NCBI GenBank assembly: GCA_963556195.1
Contig: OY744520.1
Coordinates: forward strand, 146,232,211-146,296,210
From: Sepiola atlantica
Lineage: Eukaryota > Mollusca > Cephalopoda > Sepiida > Sepiolidae
DNA: 64,000 nt
Direction: 5' to 3'
Shown: one piece after another, positions 33,236 to 44,459 of the stretch
Numbering within the stretch: the first letter of the stretch is position 1
Layout: the number at the start of each line of letters is the position of its first letter
Program-made: the position numbers and the translations under genes
Notes under the pieces: generated by a model
The model's input: only the letters and a program-made list of their open reading frames with translations
Told to the model about the DNA's origin: nothing
Databases searched by the model: none

Positions 33236-33755
33236 TTGAATTACTCCTGGATACTTTGAATTACCTACTAGACACCATCCTCGAGTGTTTTCGGTTTCTC
33301 TGTTCAAGGGTTTGTCAGGACAAACTAACATGAGGATACTTCACCGTACAAGTAAACCCTGACCAAATATTCAAAATAACATAGCATTCGAAACCGAAAT
33401 AAGATCCTCTCGACATGGCTATGCACTGATTCATACGAGGAATGTTGCACTTTCTCCAAATGATGTTACCTTAACTAGCAGCACTTAGCTGTATACTCCA
33501 CCAGATTAGATGAATTCTTGTCCTGGAATCCGATAAGACCAAGAAACCACAAGAACAATATATTATAACAGAGTTTACTGGTCAATTAGGGAAAGGAAAA
33601 TTAATGTTCTTAACCTCATTACCAACTGAATGTTTGACAGGTAAGGAGAACTTTAATAGAATATTCGAATATCTATGTATCTCATATAAAGATCAAGTTT
33701 TAACCCCAGGAATGGTCCCCTTGATTTCTGAGAACTTTGACTGAAGTAAAATGAA
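33236..33755 (+). repeat. PLE 5' leader-like repeat, copy 1
   Basis: Closely matches 61560-62045: shared gacaccatcctcgagtgt, caaataagatcc-like, ctcatacgagg and cttgtcctggaatccg phrases. In the second copy PLE coding sequence follows directly, so I read this as the 5' leader or terminal repeat of the same PLE family. Here the coding part is missing. Confidence 0.65.
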
Positions 33756-33999
33756 ACAAAAACATAGTTTTGCTTGGAAGATGGGGAGACGTGTATTTTC
33801 TCATATATTCTCACCTGTAAGTAAATAATTACATTCTTATTATTTTTCTTTCTTGAAAATTATTTTCTTTTATTGATGAGATGACAAATTAGAAACGAAT
33901 TCCATGTAATCGAATTATTCAATTAATTAATTCGACAATAGATCAGCGATGCGAATTCGTCGAGTATGTGTTTCTATTTTCTCGCTAAATACGCATTCC

Positions 34000-34600
34000 A
34001 GACTAATTCAATTATTACTTATGTATTTATCACTTCGGTTTCTTCGTTCAATGGATGATAAAAAAAAAGATCCGATATAATTTAGATGTGTCCATTCAAT
34101 ATGAGTATTTACCGACGAATTGACAATTTCAAACTTAGGTTTGGTAGTATTATATGATATCATTATCATTTCCTTTGAGTGATTAGATTTTGGAGGCTTT
34201 GATTTCTCAATTGGAGCTATCATATCTAGGTAAGGAATCCACTTGATGATTGTGGCGAAATTAAGACCTTTGTTTAACACCAATTGCTCGAAGGTAGTAA
34301 GCTGGCACTTACTTTTGTTGACAATGGCTTTTATTGTTTAATACTGGAGTTGAACTCTGATATCCTAAGCTTTCGGTTTTTTCTCATTTGGCAAAATTTG
34401 ACCTGAAATTCTTGTTGGATGTGGGGTCTATCATTAATTGATAATATACCTCCGATGGATAGAGCGAGCGAGCTTGCTTGTGATTTAAGTCTGTAATTGA
34501 TGTCCCTTTCATCGGTTGTTGTGGATACTATCTGAAAGAACATGGGAAAGCAGAAATACGTGGAGATATTGAAAAGTAGTATATGACTGAGCACATATGC
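34000..34600 (-). pseudogene. PLE remnant, N-terminal/RT-proximal part
   Basis: On the minus strand, frame 34594-34331 includes ILSINDRPHIQQEF. Frame 34283-34008 begins VLNKGLNFATIIKWIPYLDM, the well-known conserved lead-in to the RT domain of PLEs. It then gives MIAPIEKSKPPKSN before drifting. RT catalytic boxes are absent. This piece points opposite to the leader repeat at 33236-33755. Confidence 0.6.
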
Positions 34601-34785
34601 GGGGAAAAGGAGAATAATCTGCCCTTGTGAGACAAAGTAAAATCATAAACAAAGAAGAAATGTGGAAAGTAGGACGTCTTAACAGACAGCGCATATGTTG
34701 GACGATAACGGCCTCCTAAGTAAACTTGGTATAAAATTAAATACAATATGGAAACCAATAACTATAAATACTATAGTAGAACACC

Positions 34786-34787
<2 letters not shown>

Positions 34788-34868
<81 letters not shown>
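34788..34868. repeat. (TA)n microsatellite
   Basis: About 40 TA units immediately upstream of a LINE fragment. Confidence 0.95.
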
Positions 34869-34869
<1 letters not shown>

Positions 34870-36238
34870 GATTCCCCCGATATCAAACCACAATGATGTC
34901 GTTTTCACGGCAGCTGATAAGGCTCAACTACTTGCCCAACGTTTCGCCTTAAACTCCACTTTGGACTTAGCAAACCCCCATCTCACTAAATTCCCATTGC
35001 GGACTGAAGCCACTCTTGGAAACCTGGTCATCACCCCATCTCAGGTCAGGGTCATGATAAAAAACATCGACACTTCCAAAGCTTGTGGGCCTGATCTTAT
35101 ACCGGTAATAGTGATAAAGAAATGCTCTGTAGAACTGGCCCCTATTCTCTCCAAACTCTACAACAAATGCCTTGATGAATCTTGCTTCCCTGATAGCTGG
35201 AAAATTGCCTCTGTGGTACAAGTCTTCAAGAATTCTGGAGATAGAACAGATCCTCAGAACTATCGTCTAATCAGCCTACTCCCGATCTTTACTAAAATCT
35301 TTGAATCATTAATCAATCTTGCGATAGTCCGGCACCTAGTTAATGCGAAACTTTCTTTTGACCGCCAGTATGGATTTAGACAAGCATGATCTACTGCGGA
35401 TATCTTAACGGTAATCTCTGAACGCATATATCATACACTGGACAAGGCTGGTGAATCTAGGGGAGTAACGCTTGATATATCCAAGGCCTTTGACAAGGTA
35501 TGGCAAAAGGGGCTTCTCCTAAAAATTCATTCATATGGTATTACTAGACGAATATTTGATATAATCAGATCCTTCCTCGGCAAAAGAAAGACCCAGGTTG
35601 TCCTCTAATGCCGTTCATCTAAGCAACATGACATAAATGCATGTGTACCCCAGCGATCCATCCTTGAACCTTTATTGTTCCTGATTTTTATAAACGACCT
35701 CCCTAATGACATCGAGTCTGAGATAGGTATATTTGCTGACGACACCACGCTCTACTCTCGTCATGTAGGCAACACGGACGCGTACATATCCGAGGCAATG
35801 ACTGAATCCATGGAAAGTGACCTCCAGTCTGTAGTGGATTGGGGTCATAAATGGTTAGTAACTTTTAATGCCGCAAAGACAAAGCTCCTTTCTTTCAATA
35901 ACTACGAGAAACCTCTTCAATCACCGATTGCCATGGCAAAAAACACCCTACCTGAGAGTTCAACAATCAAACTACTCGGCCTAACATTCACATGTAACAT
36001 GAATTGGAACAAATACATTGAAGACATTGACAAGGCAGCTTCTTTCGTCGTGCTGCTGAACTCTGGAACTTCCTCCCAGCTCCCTGTTTCCCCGACTGTA
36101 CCGACATGCAGAAGTTTTAAACTAATGTAAACAGACATCTCGCTGCACAACTCCCAACTTAGGATTAAACCCAAAACCTACTCCCTAATTCTCAGTAGCC
36201 TCTTACGTCTAAAGTGGCAACCTGCCTTGTTTGGGGTG

Positions 36239-36240
<2 letters not shown>
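34869..36240 (+). pseudogene. LINE reverse transcriptase (jockey/CR1-like), truncated
   Basis: A single frame (34871-36130) is broken by in-frame stops at 35387 (TGA) and 35606 (TAA). Motifs in order: SKACGPDLIPVIVIKK (35076), NYRLISLLPIFTKIFE (35258), DRQYGFRQA just before the first stop, LDISKAFDKVW (35475), CVPQRSILEPLLFLIFINDL (35642-35700), and the catalytic IFADDTTLYSR (35728-35760) with both Asp intact. At 36035-36070 the sequence jumps to a shifted frame with RRAAELWNFLPAPCFPD, the C-terminal block of this LINE type, so an internal deletion joins RT thumb to C-terminus. The endonuclease is absent. (TA)n arrays flank both sides. Confidence 0.75.

Positions 36241-36282
<42 letters not shown>
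36241..36282. repeat. (TA)n microsatellite
   Basis: About 20 TA units immediately after the LINE fragment. Confidence 0.95.
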
Positions 36283-36291
<9 letters not shown>

Positions 36292-36329
36292 AATTTTAAT
36301 GTGTTTTTCTTTCTTTCGATGTAAAGTAA

Positions 36330-36748
36330 GTTATCTATGGAATCCCCCTCCCTAAGTGGTCAATTTTGCAAAAAGGTAATGTGCTCACGTTACTCACCCT
36401 GTTGCCTAGAATACACATTCCATAATACATAATGATAAGTTCAATAGTTTATGATTTTACCAAGCACATACATATTATTGGCGCTCATGCGCGCGCATCA
36501 ATTCTTTAAAAAATTAATACGTAATATAACTCAATGTTTGATGTAAAGCAATATTTTTCTATTAAATTTTTTTATCTAACTGATTTTAAAGGTTTTTGTA
36601 GGCAGGTGCGAGTTTGGGTGGTAAGGTTTAAAAAACAATCATGTACCTATGTTACTCACCGGTTTACCAATAATATGTATTCCAAAATTCATAATGATAG
36701 GTTTATTAGTTTAGAAGTTTATTCTGTACAACAAAATTTATTATCTAA

Positions 36749-36818
<70 letters not shown>

Positions 36819-36925
36819 TTATTAAAATAATATTATGTGTCCATGCATGTAACTCATCATGTTGCCTTCGAAAATTTATAATGAACCATTCATTAGTGTA
36901 GAAGATTATATTGTACATAAAATAT
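36330..36925. repeat. Three diverged repeat units with internal (TA)n
   Basis: A unit with gttactcac, ttgcc or ttacc, attccaaaattcataatga and agtttagaa phrases recurs near 36387-36460, 36648-36730 and 36846-36915. A (TA)n array lies at 36752-36811. A faint match (gactcatcatgttgcc) is also at 46238. The units are strongly diverged and no family is recognised. Confidence 0.55.
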
Positions 36926-37144
36926 GCATAAATAAAACTGTGCGTAATAGTTAAATACACCAATCATCCAATAAGAAAACAGAAAAAACGAATAGTAAAT
37001 TAATGAGAGTTCGTTTTTCAAATAAATATGCAAATCAGTTATCCTTTCTGAAGTCGCTTGCATATTCACGACTGGGTATACTAGGAAATGGAAAAGTGGG
37101 CTTTTAATATCAATGTAAATGCGACACTGTATTAAATAAATATA

Positions 37145-39835
37145 GAGTGGGGAGCGTGAATGGCAATGAGTTTCATCTCCTCCAGTTCTACTCTGAATTT
37201 GAGCTCGCCATCTGCAACAGCTTTTCGCACCTGAAGGCTGCCTATGAGGTAACTTGAGTCCATCCACGGTCAAAGCATGAGCACATATTCGATCATGTTA
37301 CCACTCGTATGCTTCAAGAGGTATGCACTGTATGGTAGTAAACTGGTGATCCGCGTTATGCGTAAGTCTCGTTCTCAAAGAGTAAATGTTCTCAAGCGCT
37401 TTGATGTATATAAACTGAGCGTAGAGATGTTCAAGATGTGTTCGAGAATATAGAGTTTGACGGTACATGAAACCAAATTAAGAATAGGATCTACAAGACG
37501 AGCGTTGAGGTTTTTAGTCCTAAAAAGTGGAAACATCACAACTGGTTCGCTGAAAATCATTTGCATATTAACAAGCTTCTGGAAACGAAAAACAAGCTGT
37601 ACCAGCGATACCTAAGCACACCCGAAAAAGACCGTAAATCTCTACGACAGGCTCTTAAGGATAAAAAATCGTCATTCGAGCGCAGTATAAGTAAAACGAA
37701 GAATCAATGGTGGGTTGATATTTCTGAAAGAACGCAAATGTCTACGATAGGAAAGATTCCAAATCTATTTACTAGCTCATTAGGGAGGTTTTCGGACATC
37801 AATTTTCAACAATGGTACTACTCAAATCTAAAGATGGGTCCTCCCTCCACAAAAGTCTCGAAACGGTTGACTGAGCATTTCACACATCTCTTCTACAATC
37901 TGTCCTTGGTTGATGAAAATATCATATAAGGCTGTTATGGTATAATCTGATCTACTTATATCAGGAATAAATGGACTTGCTCAGAAACAATAAATACAGT
38001 TATGACTAAGCGCCGTGACAGCTATTGGTGGCAGTTATATCCCCAGAATCATGACGCGTACTTCTGTAACATACTTTTGTTAATACACTTTCGTTAATTA
38101 TACCAGTGTTTGTCTTGATTATTACCGGCCCTGAAAGACGACAACAGCTTTCAACCACGTGATGATTGGCCACCCCATTGTCTCTGAAATTCATGATACG
38201 ATTAAAGAATATAATACCGCATCCCTATTGAAGTTCTCCGTTTTGGAGGTGATAAAACCGCTACAGAAGTCCAGCGTCTGATATATGATATATGGATGGG
38301 TACACCTATGGGACAGGACAATTCTGATATATCTATAGAAATAAAAAAGAGCACAGTCGGCTTGTGGGAATTATCGTGGGATAAGCCTTCTTAAAGCGGT
38401 GTGTAAAGTCTTTTCAAAGCTCTTGTTTAACCGGTTAACTAAATGGGTGTATTCTTCAGTTGGTCCTGACACAATGGATATTATATTTTCACCCCGACAG
38501 ATAAAATGCATCAAACAACGGGTAGCACTGTTAGTTTGTTTTTAAACCTGACGAAAGCATCTGACACCGGAAACAGTGTCATCGACAATTGTCGGTAAAA
38601 TGAGTTGCGCACCAGGATTTGTCACAACGCTGAGACAACTTCACCGGGACATAAAGACACGTTTCCATCTAAACAGTGCACTCTTTAAACCAATAGCTGT
38701 CGATAACGGTGTTAAACAAGGTAGCATCCTTGCACCGACGTTGTTATCGATATATTTTGCGATTACTCTCTCCTATTCTTTTCGGCACTGTAATATTGGT
38801 GTTCAGATACGTGTTTGAACCACCAGTAGGATATTCAATCTCTCTCTATTTAATACAAAATCGAAGACCTCTCAAACGCTCGTGCGGAAGCACCTTTATG
38901 CCGATGATGCGAACCTCGTTGATCACACTTAGGATGGTATGCAGGTGATATTGGACCTCTTCTTCCGAGCGTGCACCACCACTTGATTCGCCATCAATCT
39001 AGAGAAAACTAAGATAATGGTAACCAGTCCACTAGAACTCAAGTATATTGAACCCAACATCTACGTCAAGGGGGTAGATTAAGTGTAGTCGACATCGTTG
39101 TGTATCTTGACAGCACCCTCTTCCATGATAGATCTCTTGATTACAAAATATAGCTAAGGATTGAAAAAGGCTAGCAAAGCCTTCGGTAATCTGGAAAAGC
39201 GCGTGTGGTCAGACCGAGCAATCACAATCAAAACAAAGTATTGTGTGTATGAATTGTTTGTCTTGTCTATTCTCTTGTATTCATCGGAGACATGCACTAC
39301 TTAATGCCTACACACCCTGGAGAGGTTTCATCAAACATGTCTCAAGAGGATCCTAAATATTAACTGGCGATCGTTTACACCAGGCACCACTGTTCTACAG
39401 CAAGCTGGTGCGTCGACCATAGAAGTACGTCTTATATGTAATTAGATGCGCTGTGCCGGGCACCTGGTTAGGACGAGCGATGATAGACTCCCTAAACAGC
39501 TATTATATGAGGAATTGCATCATGGTAAGCATTCGAGAAACAAGCAAAAATACGCATTAAGGGCGTAGTTAAGGACACTCGTTTTGCGGTAGCGGTCTAT
39601 GCCGAACGTTCTAGACACACGGGCATATTGTGCAGTTTATGTAGCAGACTTTGTCTGCCAAGAATTGGTCTGCTGGGTCACATGAGATGCTATGACAGAA
39701 ATCAAATACGCGAATGCCAAACAGAAAGAAGAATGTAGGTATACAGAATCAGAAGCCAATAGACTTGTATGTCATATCTGCAGCAAGATTTGTAAAAGTA
39801 AGTCGGAGCTGTTCAGCTAAAAGGTTGCAAAAATT
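37145..39835 (+). pseudogene. LINE with endonuclease, RT and C-terminal zinc finger, decayed
   Basis: Remains of one long LINE ORF in several frames. The end of an APE-type endonuclease domain is visible (HPRSKHEHIFDHV, about 37262-37300). A linker follows with NKLLETKNKLYQ and NQWWVDISERTQM (37570-37740, inside the 122-codon open frame 37561-37929). The RT finger/palm has DNGVKQGSILAPTLLSIYF (38702-38758). The C-terminal region contains KAFGNLEKRVW (39175), LERFHQTCLKRILNI (39320) and a Cys pair CHICSKICK (39770-39800) from a C2H2-like finger. The catalytic xADD box is mutated to about LYADDANLV-like text in a shifted frame near 38895-38920. The family is widespread in aquatic animals; I could not fix the clade name. 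Not functional. Confidence 0.7.
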
Positions 39836-39852
39836 CATATTAGAATTTTCCA

Positions 39853-40145
39853 CATGGCGTAACAGGTAAGGTGTTGGTTAAAAATCAGTTCTAAAAGACA
39901 TTTGTCACGGTTGAGAGTTCAATTCTTACTATAGGCGATAATAGCTAAGAATAGTATAAAAATTATCACTTCTATTCGATCATGGCTGACGGAATGAGAA
40001 CAATCTTTCTTCACTTAATAAAATTCTCGAGCTCGGCCTAAAGATTTCCAAAAGTTCGGAAAGATGCACCTGTCGAAGGTAAGAGGTTACATCGACCGAA
40101 ACGTTGTGTATTTATAAATTATTGAGATTGTTTTATTAAAATTTC
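39853..40145 (+). mobile_element. tRNA-headed SINE with a PLE-like tail
   Basis: The head has an A-box-like TGGCGTAACAGG (39855-39866; one mismatch to the consensus) and a B-box-like AGTTCAATTCT (39917-39927). This is a pol III promoter layout with a long variable region. The tail (40061-40113) reads CTGTCGA, then aggttacatcgacc, then GAAAC, and closely resembles the hairpin at 60860-60895. No target duplication was seen. Head and tail could be two adjacent elements rather than one SINE. Confidence 0.5.
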
Positions 40146-40768
40146 GTTTTAAACCACTTCTCGTTAGGATTAGCATCATTCTAATAAAAATAAAAATAAA
40201 AACGCAACATAGTAAACTAGTGGCATTGTAAGATTAAGGATGCAAACTATCATCCTACTCTACCAGAATAACGAAGTCTATGTTGATGATCGCAGTGAAA
40301 ATTCAGCCGCGAGGTCGGTGAGTTTATGCTGATGGGCACGGAAAAGGAAAGTATGTCCACTGGGTGATTGGGTTAGATGGTAAACTCTAAGTGTTTAACA
40401 GGTCAGCTAGAGTTCTGTTAGGTTTATTGACACACAAAAGGATCGATTGACTCTCTTATGTCATGTATTTAAGCTAACCAATCAACTGTCTACTCTTCAT
40501 TATGGGGTTATAGCTGAGCCTATGTCATTCCTCTTTCAATCATATTGGATAAACATTTGCGCCTTTGCAACAATGTCTACACTGCATTTCAACAGTATAT
40601 TGCTTCAGATGGATATGTAACAAAAGTTTATTTTGCTTCATTAAGGAATATCGACTTTTATGAGTTACTAGCAGGAAGACCCGACGTTGTTCGAAATCGA
40701 ATGAGGATCACTACTATGTACTTTTCCACTTGTTCTTATTATCTTCTCCTCCCGCTCTGCTTTCTAAT
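40146..40768. other. No gene recognised
   Basis: Short open frames only. The 75-codon frame at 40545-40772 has no recognisable domain and runs into the LTR element. Confidence 0.45.
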
Positions 40769-40872
40769 ATAGTTGTTGTGGGGTACAAATCACCCCTATT
40801 GAAGAACTAATGGAAGCAACCATCTATAATAAATACCATGGTTGCAAAGACTCAAACAGAGCACACTCCTAT

Positions 40873-41202
40873 CATGTGAGTGTCCACGTGTGGTATCTGT
40901 TCCGATGGATACTACACCCTATAGACCGGTGTTGTCTTGGCCTTCGGGGCATGATTCCGCCGGTCTATGGGTCTGTCCTGTGCAGTTCTAGGAGGTCCAC
41001 CCTCCCAGGCTTTGCCTCTCCTCTTTGGGGAGGAGTAAGTTGATAGCTTACTGCCTGAGGCGCCCCTACCGGGGAATGCCGACGGGGCTGTCCAGGCAAT
41101 TTTTAATGGCTAAAGCGCTCACGTTCTCGGGCGCTGGCTTTTCAAATCCCACTTTCCGACCTTGTGTCACATACTCCTATAGTGGGTAGGTGTTAAATAT
41201 CG
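40873..41202 (+). mobile_element. U2-headed SINE in LTR, copy 2
   Basis: The U2-like part is reduced to tggtatctgttc. It is followed by the body shared with the other copies (cttggccttcggggcatg, ggtccaccctcccagg, gcccctaccggggaatgc) and a tail gtgggtaggtgttaaatat. Nearly identical to the next copy. Compared with copy 1 it has an extra segment of about 50 bp after the U2 part, and a different 3' tail. Confidence 0.8.
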
Positions 41203-41215
41203 AGGACACTCCTAT
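41203..41215. repeat. Middle target-site copy (ggacactcctatt)
   Basis: Corresponds to LTR sequence ggacattcctatt, which also occurs after the second SINE (41547-41559). A mutated version (gcacactcctat, 40861-40872) precedes the first. Confidence 0.75.
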
Positions 41216-41546
41216 TATGTGAGAGTCCACGTGTGGTATCTGTTCCGATGGATACTACACCCTATAGACCGGTGTTGTCTTGGCCTTCGGGGCATGATTC
41301 CGCCGGTCTATGGGTCTGTCCTGTGCAGTTCTAGGAGGTCCACCCTCCCAGGCTTTGCCTCTCCTCTTTGGGGAGGAGTAAGTTGATAGCTTACTGCCTG
41401 AGGCGCCCCTACCGGGGAATGCCGACGGGGCTGTCCAGGCAATTTTTAATGGCTAAAGCGCTCACGTTCTCGGGCGCTGGCTTTTCAAATCACACTTTCC
41501 GACCTTGTGTCACATACTCCTATAGTGGGTAGGTGTTAAATATTGA
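41216..41546 (+). mobile_element. U2-headed SINE in LTR, copy 3 (tandem partner)
   Basis: Differs from copy 2 at only a handful of positions by eye (for example ccc versus cac near 41490). Same orientation. Confidence 0.8.
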
Positions 41547-41706
41547 GGACATTCCTATTCATGTTTTACCGCATGGTAGGAATCCGGTCATCTCCTACCA
41601 CATTTAGTGGCGTTACTGTATTGCTATGAATAAATACATTGTATATTTTAACCTGTCACAATTTGTGGTTGTTATCTTTGTGACCCCTAGCACGGGTCTA
41701 CAACAC

Positions 41707-41716
41707 TGGCGACGAG
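41707..41716 (+). promoter_or_regulatory. Primer-binding site, tRNA-Ser type
   Basis: tggcgacgag lies one base after the 5' LTR. It is complementary to the 3' end of a tRNA-Ser (…ctcgtcgcca), as used by some Gypsy elements. Confidence 0.7.
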
Positions 41717-42604
41717 AAATTTAGTAAAGAACAAACGTGAGGATTCTGACTTATACCAGTCACAACAACGCGCGATCAGGATTACTCAAGAAAGTTACCG
41801 GATCATTCGACAAAAAAACGTCAAACAACAAAAGACGTCGTCAAAAAATTCTTATCTTGCTGTTGAAAAAAAAAGCCACAAGAAGCCTAAACTACAAGTT
41901 AAAACGGAACTCATAAATGGCGTGGATTTACGACAACTGAAAAAAAAAACGACTCAAAGTTTCAGTAAGTACAAAAAAAAAAAAGAATTTGTTCGTTCTA
42001 AAAAGATTGTCTTAAAAAGGCATTAGCATTGAAAAAAAAATACGAAAATACAGCAAGTAAATGATAGTATATTTTATTTTGGTTAAAGCGAGTATTCGCA
42101 AAATTAAAAAGTTACGTCGGATTTTTCCGATTAAAATAAATTTTTCTCTGACTGACTGGCACGTTGAAAAAAACACACTTTCGACAAGCATGTACGGCAT
42201 AACACTTTGTGTTAATGAGAAAATATGATATTCTGTTACGCACTTAAAGCGGAAATTATGGCCAATATTTAAATAAATGCTATGAACTCGTTTTTTTTTC
42301 ACAAAAAAAACTAATTCTTTGTAAAAGAAAAAAAAAGTGTACGTTCAACAAGGATTTGAACTAAATACTTACACGTTACGAAAAGAAAATTGAAGAAAAA
42401 AAAACGGTCAAACTTTTTTCTGTATAAACACAAACGCTGAATTATTTTCTAGTGGAAAATTGCCACACAAGGAAAAAATAAATTAAGGAAATACTCGTCA
42501 ATATAACCAGATACAAAAATTGTAAAAGTTTTTTTTGTAAAGTCGGTACTATAGAGAAAGAATTGGTTTGTTTCTGAAAACGCATTTTTGTCATAGAAAA
42601 AAAA

Positions 42605-42997
42605 ATGGAGGATTTTTCAAAACAGATTTTGGAAATTATAAAACTTCAACAAAATCAACAATTAGAACTTGAAAAAAGGTTTCGAGAAGAACAATTGATA
42701 GTACAGAAACAAAATGACGAGAAGCAGTTAAGTTTAATGAAATACTTCGAGGAAAAACAGGGAAGGTCCAAAATTCACTCACAAGAAGCATTTGAACCAA
42801 ATTCGGAAACGTGTCACTGATGACGATAGACAACCTCCTGTTGAACAAGAAGTAATGGACCATATATATGACACGTTCGACCTGGTAACACCATAAGCAG
42901 CCGAACAACGCCGGTCTTCCAGAAAAAGAAAAAGGATCGATCCCATAGAGATCAATCCCAGGAAAAAGAGCTATACGATCATTCCAGGGGAATTAAA
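42605..42997 (+). pseudogene. gag-like N-terminus fused to a pol C-terminal tail
   Basis: The frame 42605-42820 starts MEDFSKQILEIIKLQQNQQL, then a Glu/Lys/Gln-rich coiled-coil-like stretch, as seen at the start of some Gypsy gag proteins. After a frame change the sequence gives RRSSRKRKRIDPIE and runs to the purine tract. Basic RRSSR-type wording is typical of the last residues of Gypsy integrases. Nothing of the central polyprotein is present, so this marks the internal deletion. Confidence 0.55.
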
Positions 42998-43002
42998 AGC
43001 TC

Positions 43003-43012
43003 GGGATGAGGG
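43003..43012 (+). promoter_or_regulatory. Polypurine tract
   Basis: gggatgaggg immediately before the 3' LTR; one T interrupts it. Confidence 0.6.
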
Positions 43013-43257
43013 TGTTGTGGGGTACAAATCACCCCTATTGAAGAACTAATGGAAGCAACCATCTATAATAAATACCATGGTTGCAAAGACTCAACAGAGG
43101 ACATTCCTATTCATGTTTTACCGCATGGTAGGAATCCGGTCATCTCCTACCACATTTAGTGGCGTTACTGTATTGCTATGAATAAATACATTGTATATTT
43201 TAACCTGTTACAATTTGTGGTTGTTATCTTTGTGACCCCTAGCACGGGTCTACAACA
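43013..43257 (+). repeat. 3' LTR
   Basis: 245 bp, TG...CA termini, without the SINE insert. It contains aataaataca (43186), a possible polyadenylation region. Confidence 0.85.
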
Positions 43258-43339
43258 ATAGTCGATAGAATCTAAAATGTTGCAACATTCTATGAATTAA
43301 TGTCTTATACATATGGTTTAAATATCATTAAAATCTAAT

Positions 43340-43800
43340 GTACTATTAGAGTTTTAAAGGAGGGTATTTCCATATCGATCACTTAGAGATAGGGGCACGT
43401 AAATAATCTGGCACATAGATTGTAACATAGAAATTCTAGGATTATTTTATACATGATATGAATTCCATCAAATTAGGATATATTTGAAGTTTTAAAAGTA
43501 AGTTTGACCCCTATAGTTCCCCTAGGTAAAAAGAACAGTAAGAGATTCGGGACTACTTTCATTGTCTTTCCCAGATAGGTTTATACATAGGATTAAAATT
43601 TTATAAACATAGGATATATTTGAAGTTTTAACAGAACTATGCCTCGGTATCCCTCTTAGTGGGTCACTTAGAGATTCGGGAACACTTCCATTGTCTTCCC
43701 CGGTAAATTTTACACATCAATACACATTTAGATTTTATGTAGATTTTCGAAACTTCTTTCTATATAGAACACACAAAGATCACTCACACACGCACAGACA
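43340..43800. repeat. Diverged tandem repeat with cttagagattcggga-type motif
   Basis: The block cacttagagatt/agagattcggga, followed by cttccattgtcttcccc and ggtaaattttacac, is seen near 43380, 43533 and 43665. A match exists at 60455-60507 (cacttagagattcgg ... ttttacac). In both places a run of aca/cac repeats follows, then a microsatellite. Probably a local family of tandem repeats. Confidence 0.6.
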
Positions 43801-43805
43801 TTTCG

Positions 43806-43882
<77 letters not shown>
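43806..43882. repeat. (TA)n microsatellite
   Basis: About 38 TA units. Confidence 0.95.
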
Positions 43883-43883
<1 letters not shown>

Positions 43884-43999
43884 CGAGAGAGAGGGGGTTG
43901 GGGAGAGAAAATTTAAGATCGGAAACACAATTGTATTGTAAAGAACTTCACTGAATTCTTACTTCTATAATATAGGGGGTTTATATTTTTCTCCGCAAA

Positions 44000-44455
44000 G
44001 AACATTTAGATATCCAACTTACACACTCGGAACCAACACTAAGGAAACACCTATCCAAACCCAAAACACCATCCAACAACAACCACTGCACTTTACTAAA
44101 TTGACTCATCGACAACACAGGCTTGTACAACCGTACATATACAGTATACTGAATACAATGTGCGATATACAATGAATTCTACATCGGTAACACAGTGAGA
44201 CCATTGCATATGTGCATAAAAACACATAACTAAAGCGTCATCACTCCGGAAAATGGTATCGCGAAACCACAACCCTATTAAAGCCATGCAAGCTACAGAA
44301 AGGGACTTAGGCAACCTCACAATTAAGAAATCACTATTGATAAGAAAACTTCATCCCAAAATAAATAACAGAGCAGAACTCAATTGCATCTTTTTAGTCT
44401 TACCACATACGACAGACACAATAAGTACACATAAGATAACTAATCAATAACAAAC
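44000..44455 (+). pseudogene. PLE endonuclease remnant (GIY-YIG), second type
   Basis: On the plus strand a frame with stops reads CTLLN (44087), then GLYNRTYTVY and NEFYIGNTVRPLHM (about 44170-44212), then ERDLGNL and LLIRKLHPKINNRAELNC (44298-44390). The FYIG...RPLH segment and the LLIRKLHPKIN block are the GIY-YIG core and its C-terminal end in many PLEs. It differs from the copy at 28966-29334, so at least two PLE lineages are present. Three or more stops make it a pseudogene. Confidence 0.65.
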
Positions 44456-44459
44456 ACTA

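Larger units (their letters stand above)
40774..41705 (+). repeat. 5' LTR, split by a SINE dimer
   Basis: Same 245-bp sequence as the 3' LTR, interrupted between about 40866 and 41550 by 687 bp. The insert is two U2-headed SINE copies. Confidence 0.85.
40774..43257 (+). mobile_element. Internally deleted Gypsy-type LTR retrotransposon
   Basis: Bounded by LTRs that start tgttgtggggtac and end ggtctacaaca, with a perfect 5-bp target duplication atagt (40769-40773 and 43258-43262). A primer-binding site complementary to the 3' end of a tRNA-Ser follows the 5' LTR, and a purine-rich tract precedes the 3' LTR. The two LTRs, ignoring the SINE insert, differ by only about two changes, so the insertion is young. 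Between them are the start of a gag-like frame and a pol C-terminal tail only; protease, RT, RNase H and most integrase are missing. Mobility would need proteins supplied by a complete relative. Confidence 0.85.
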
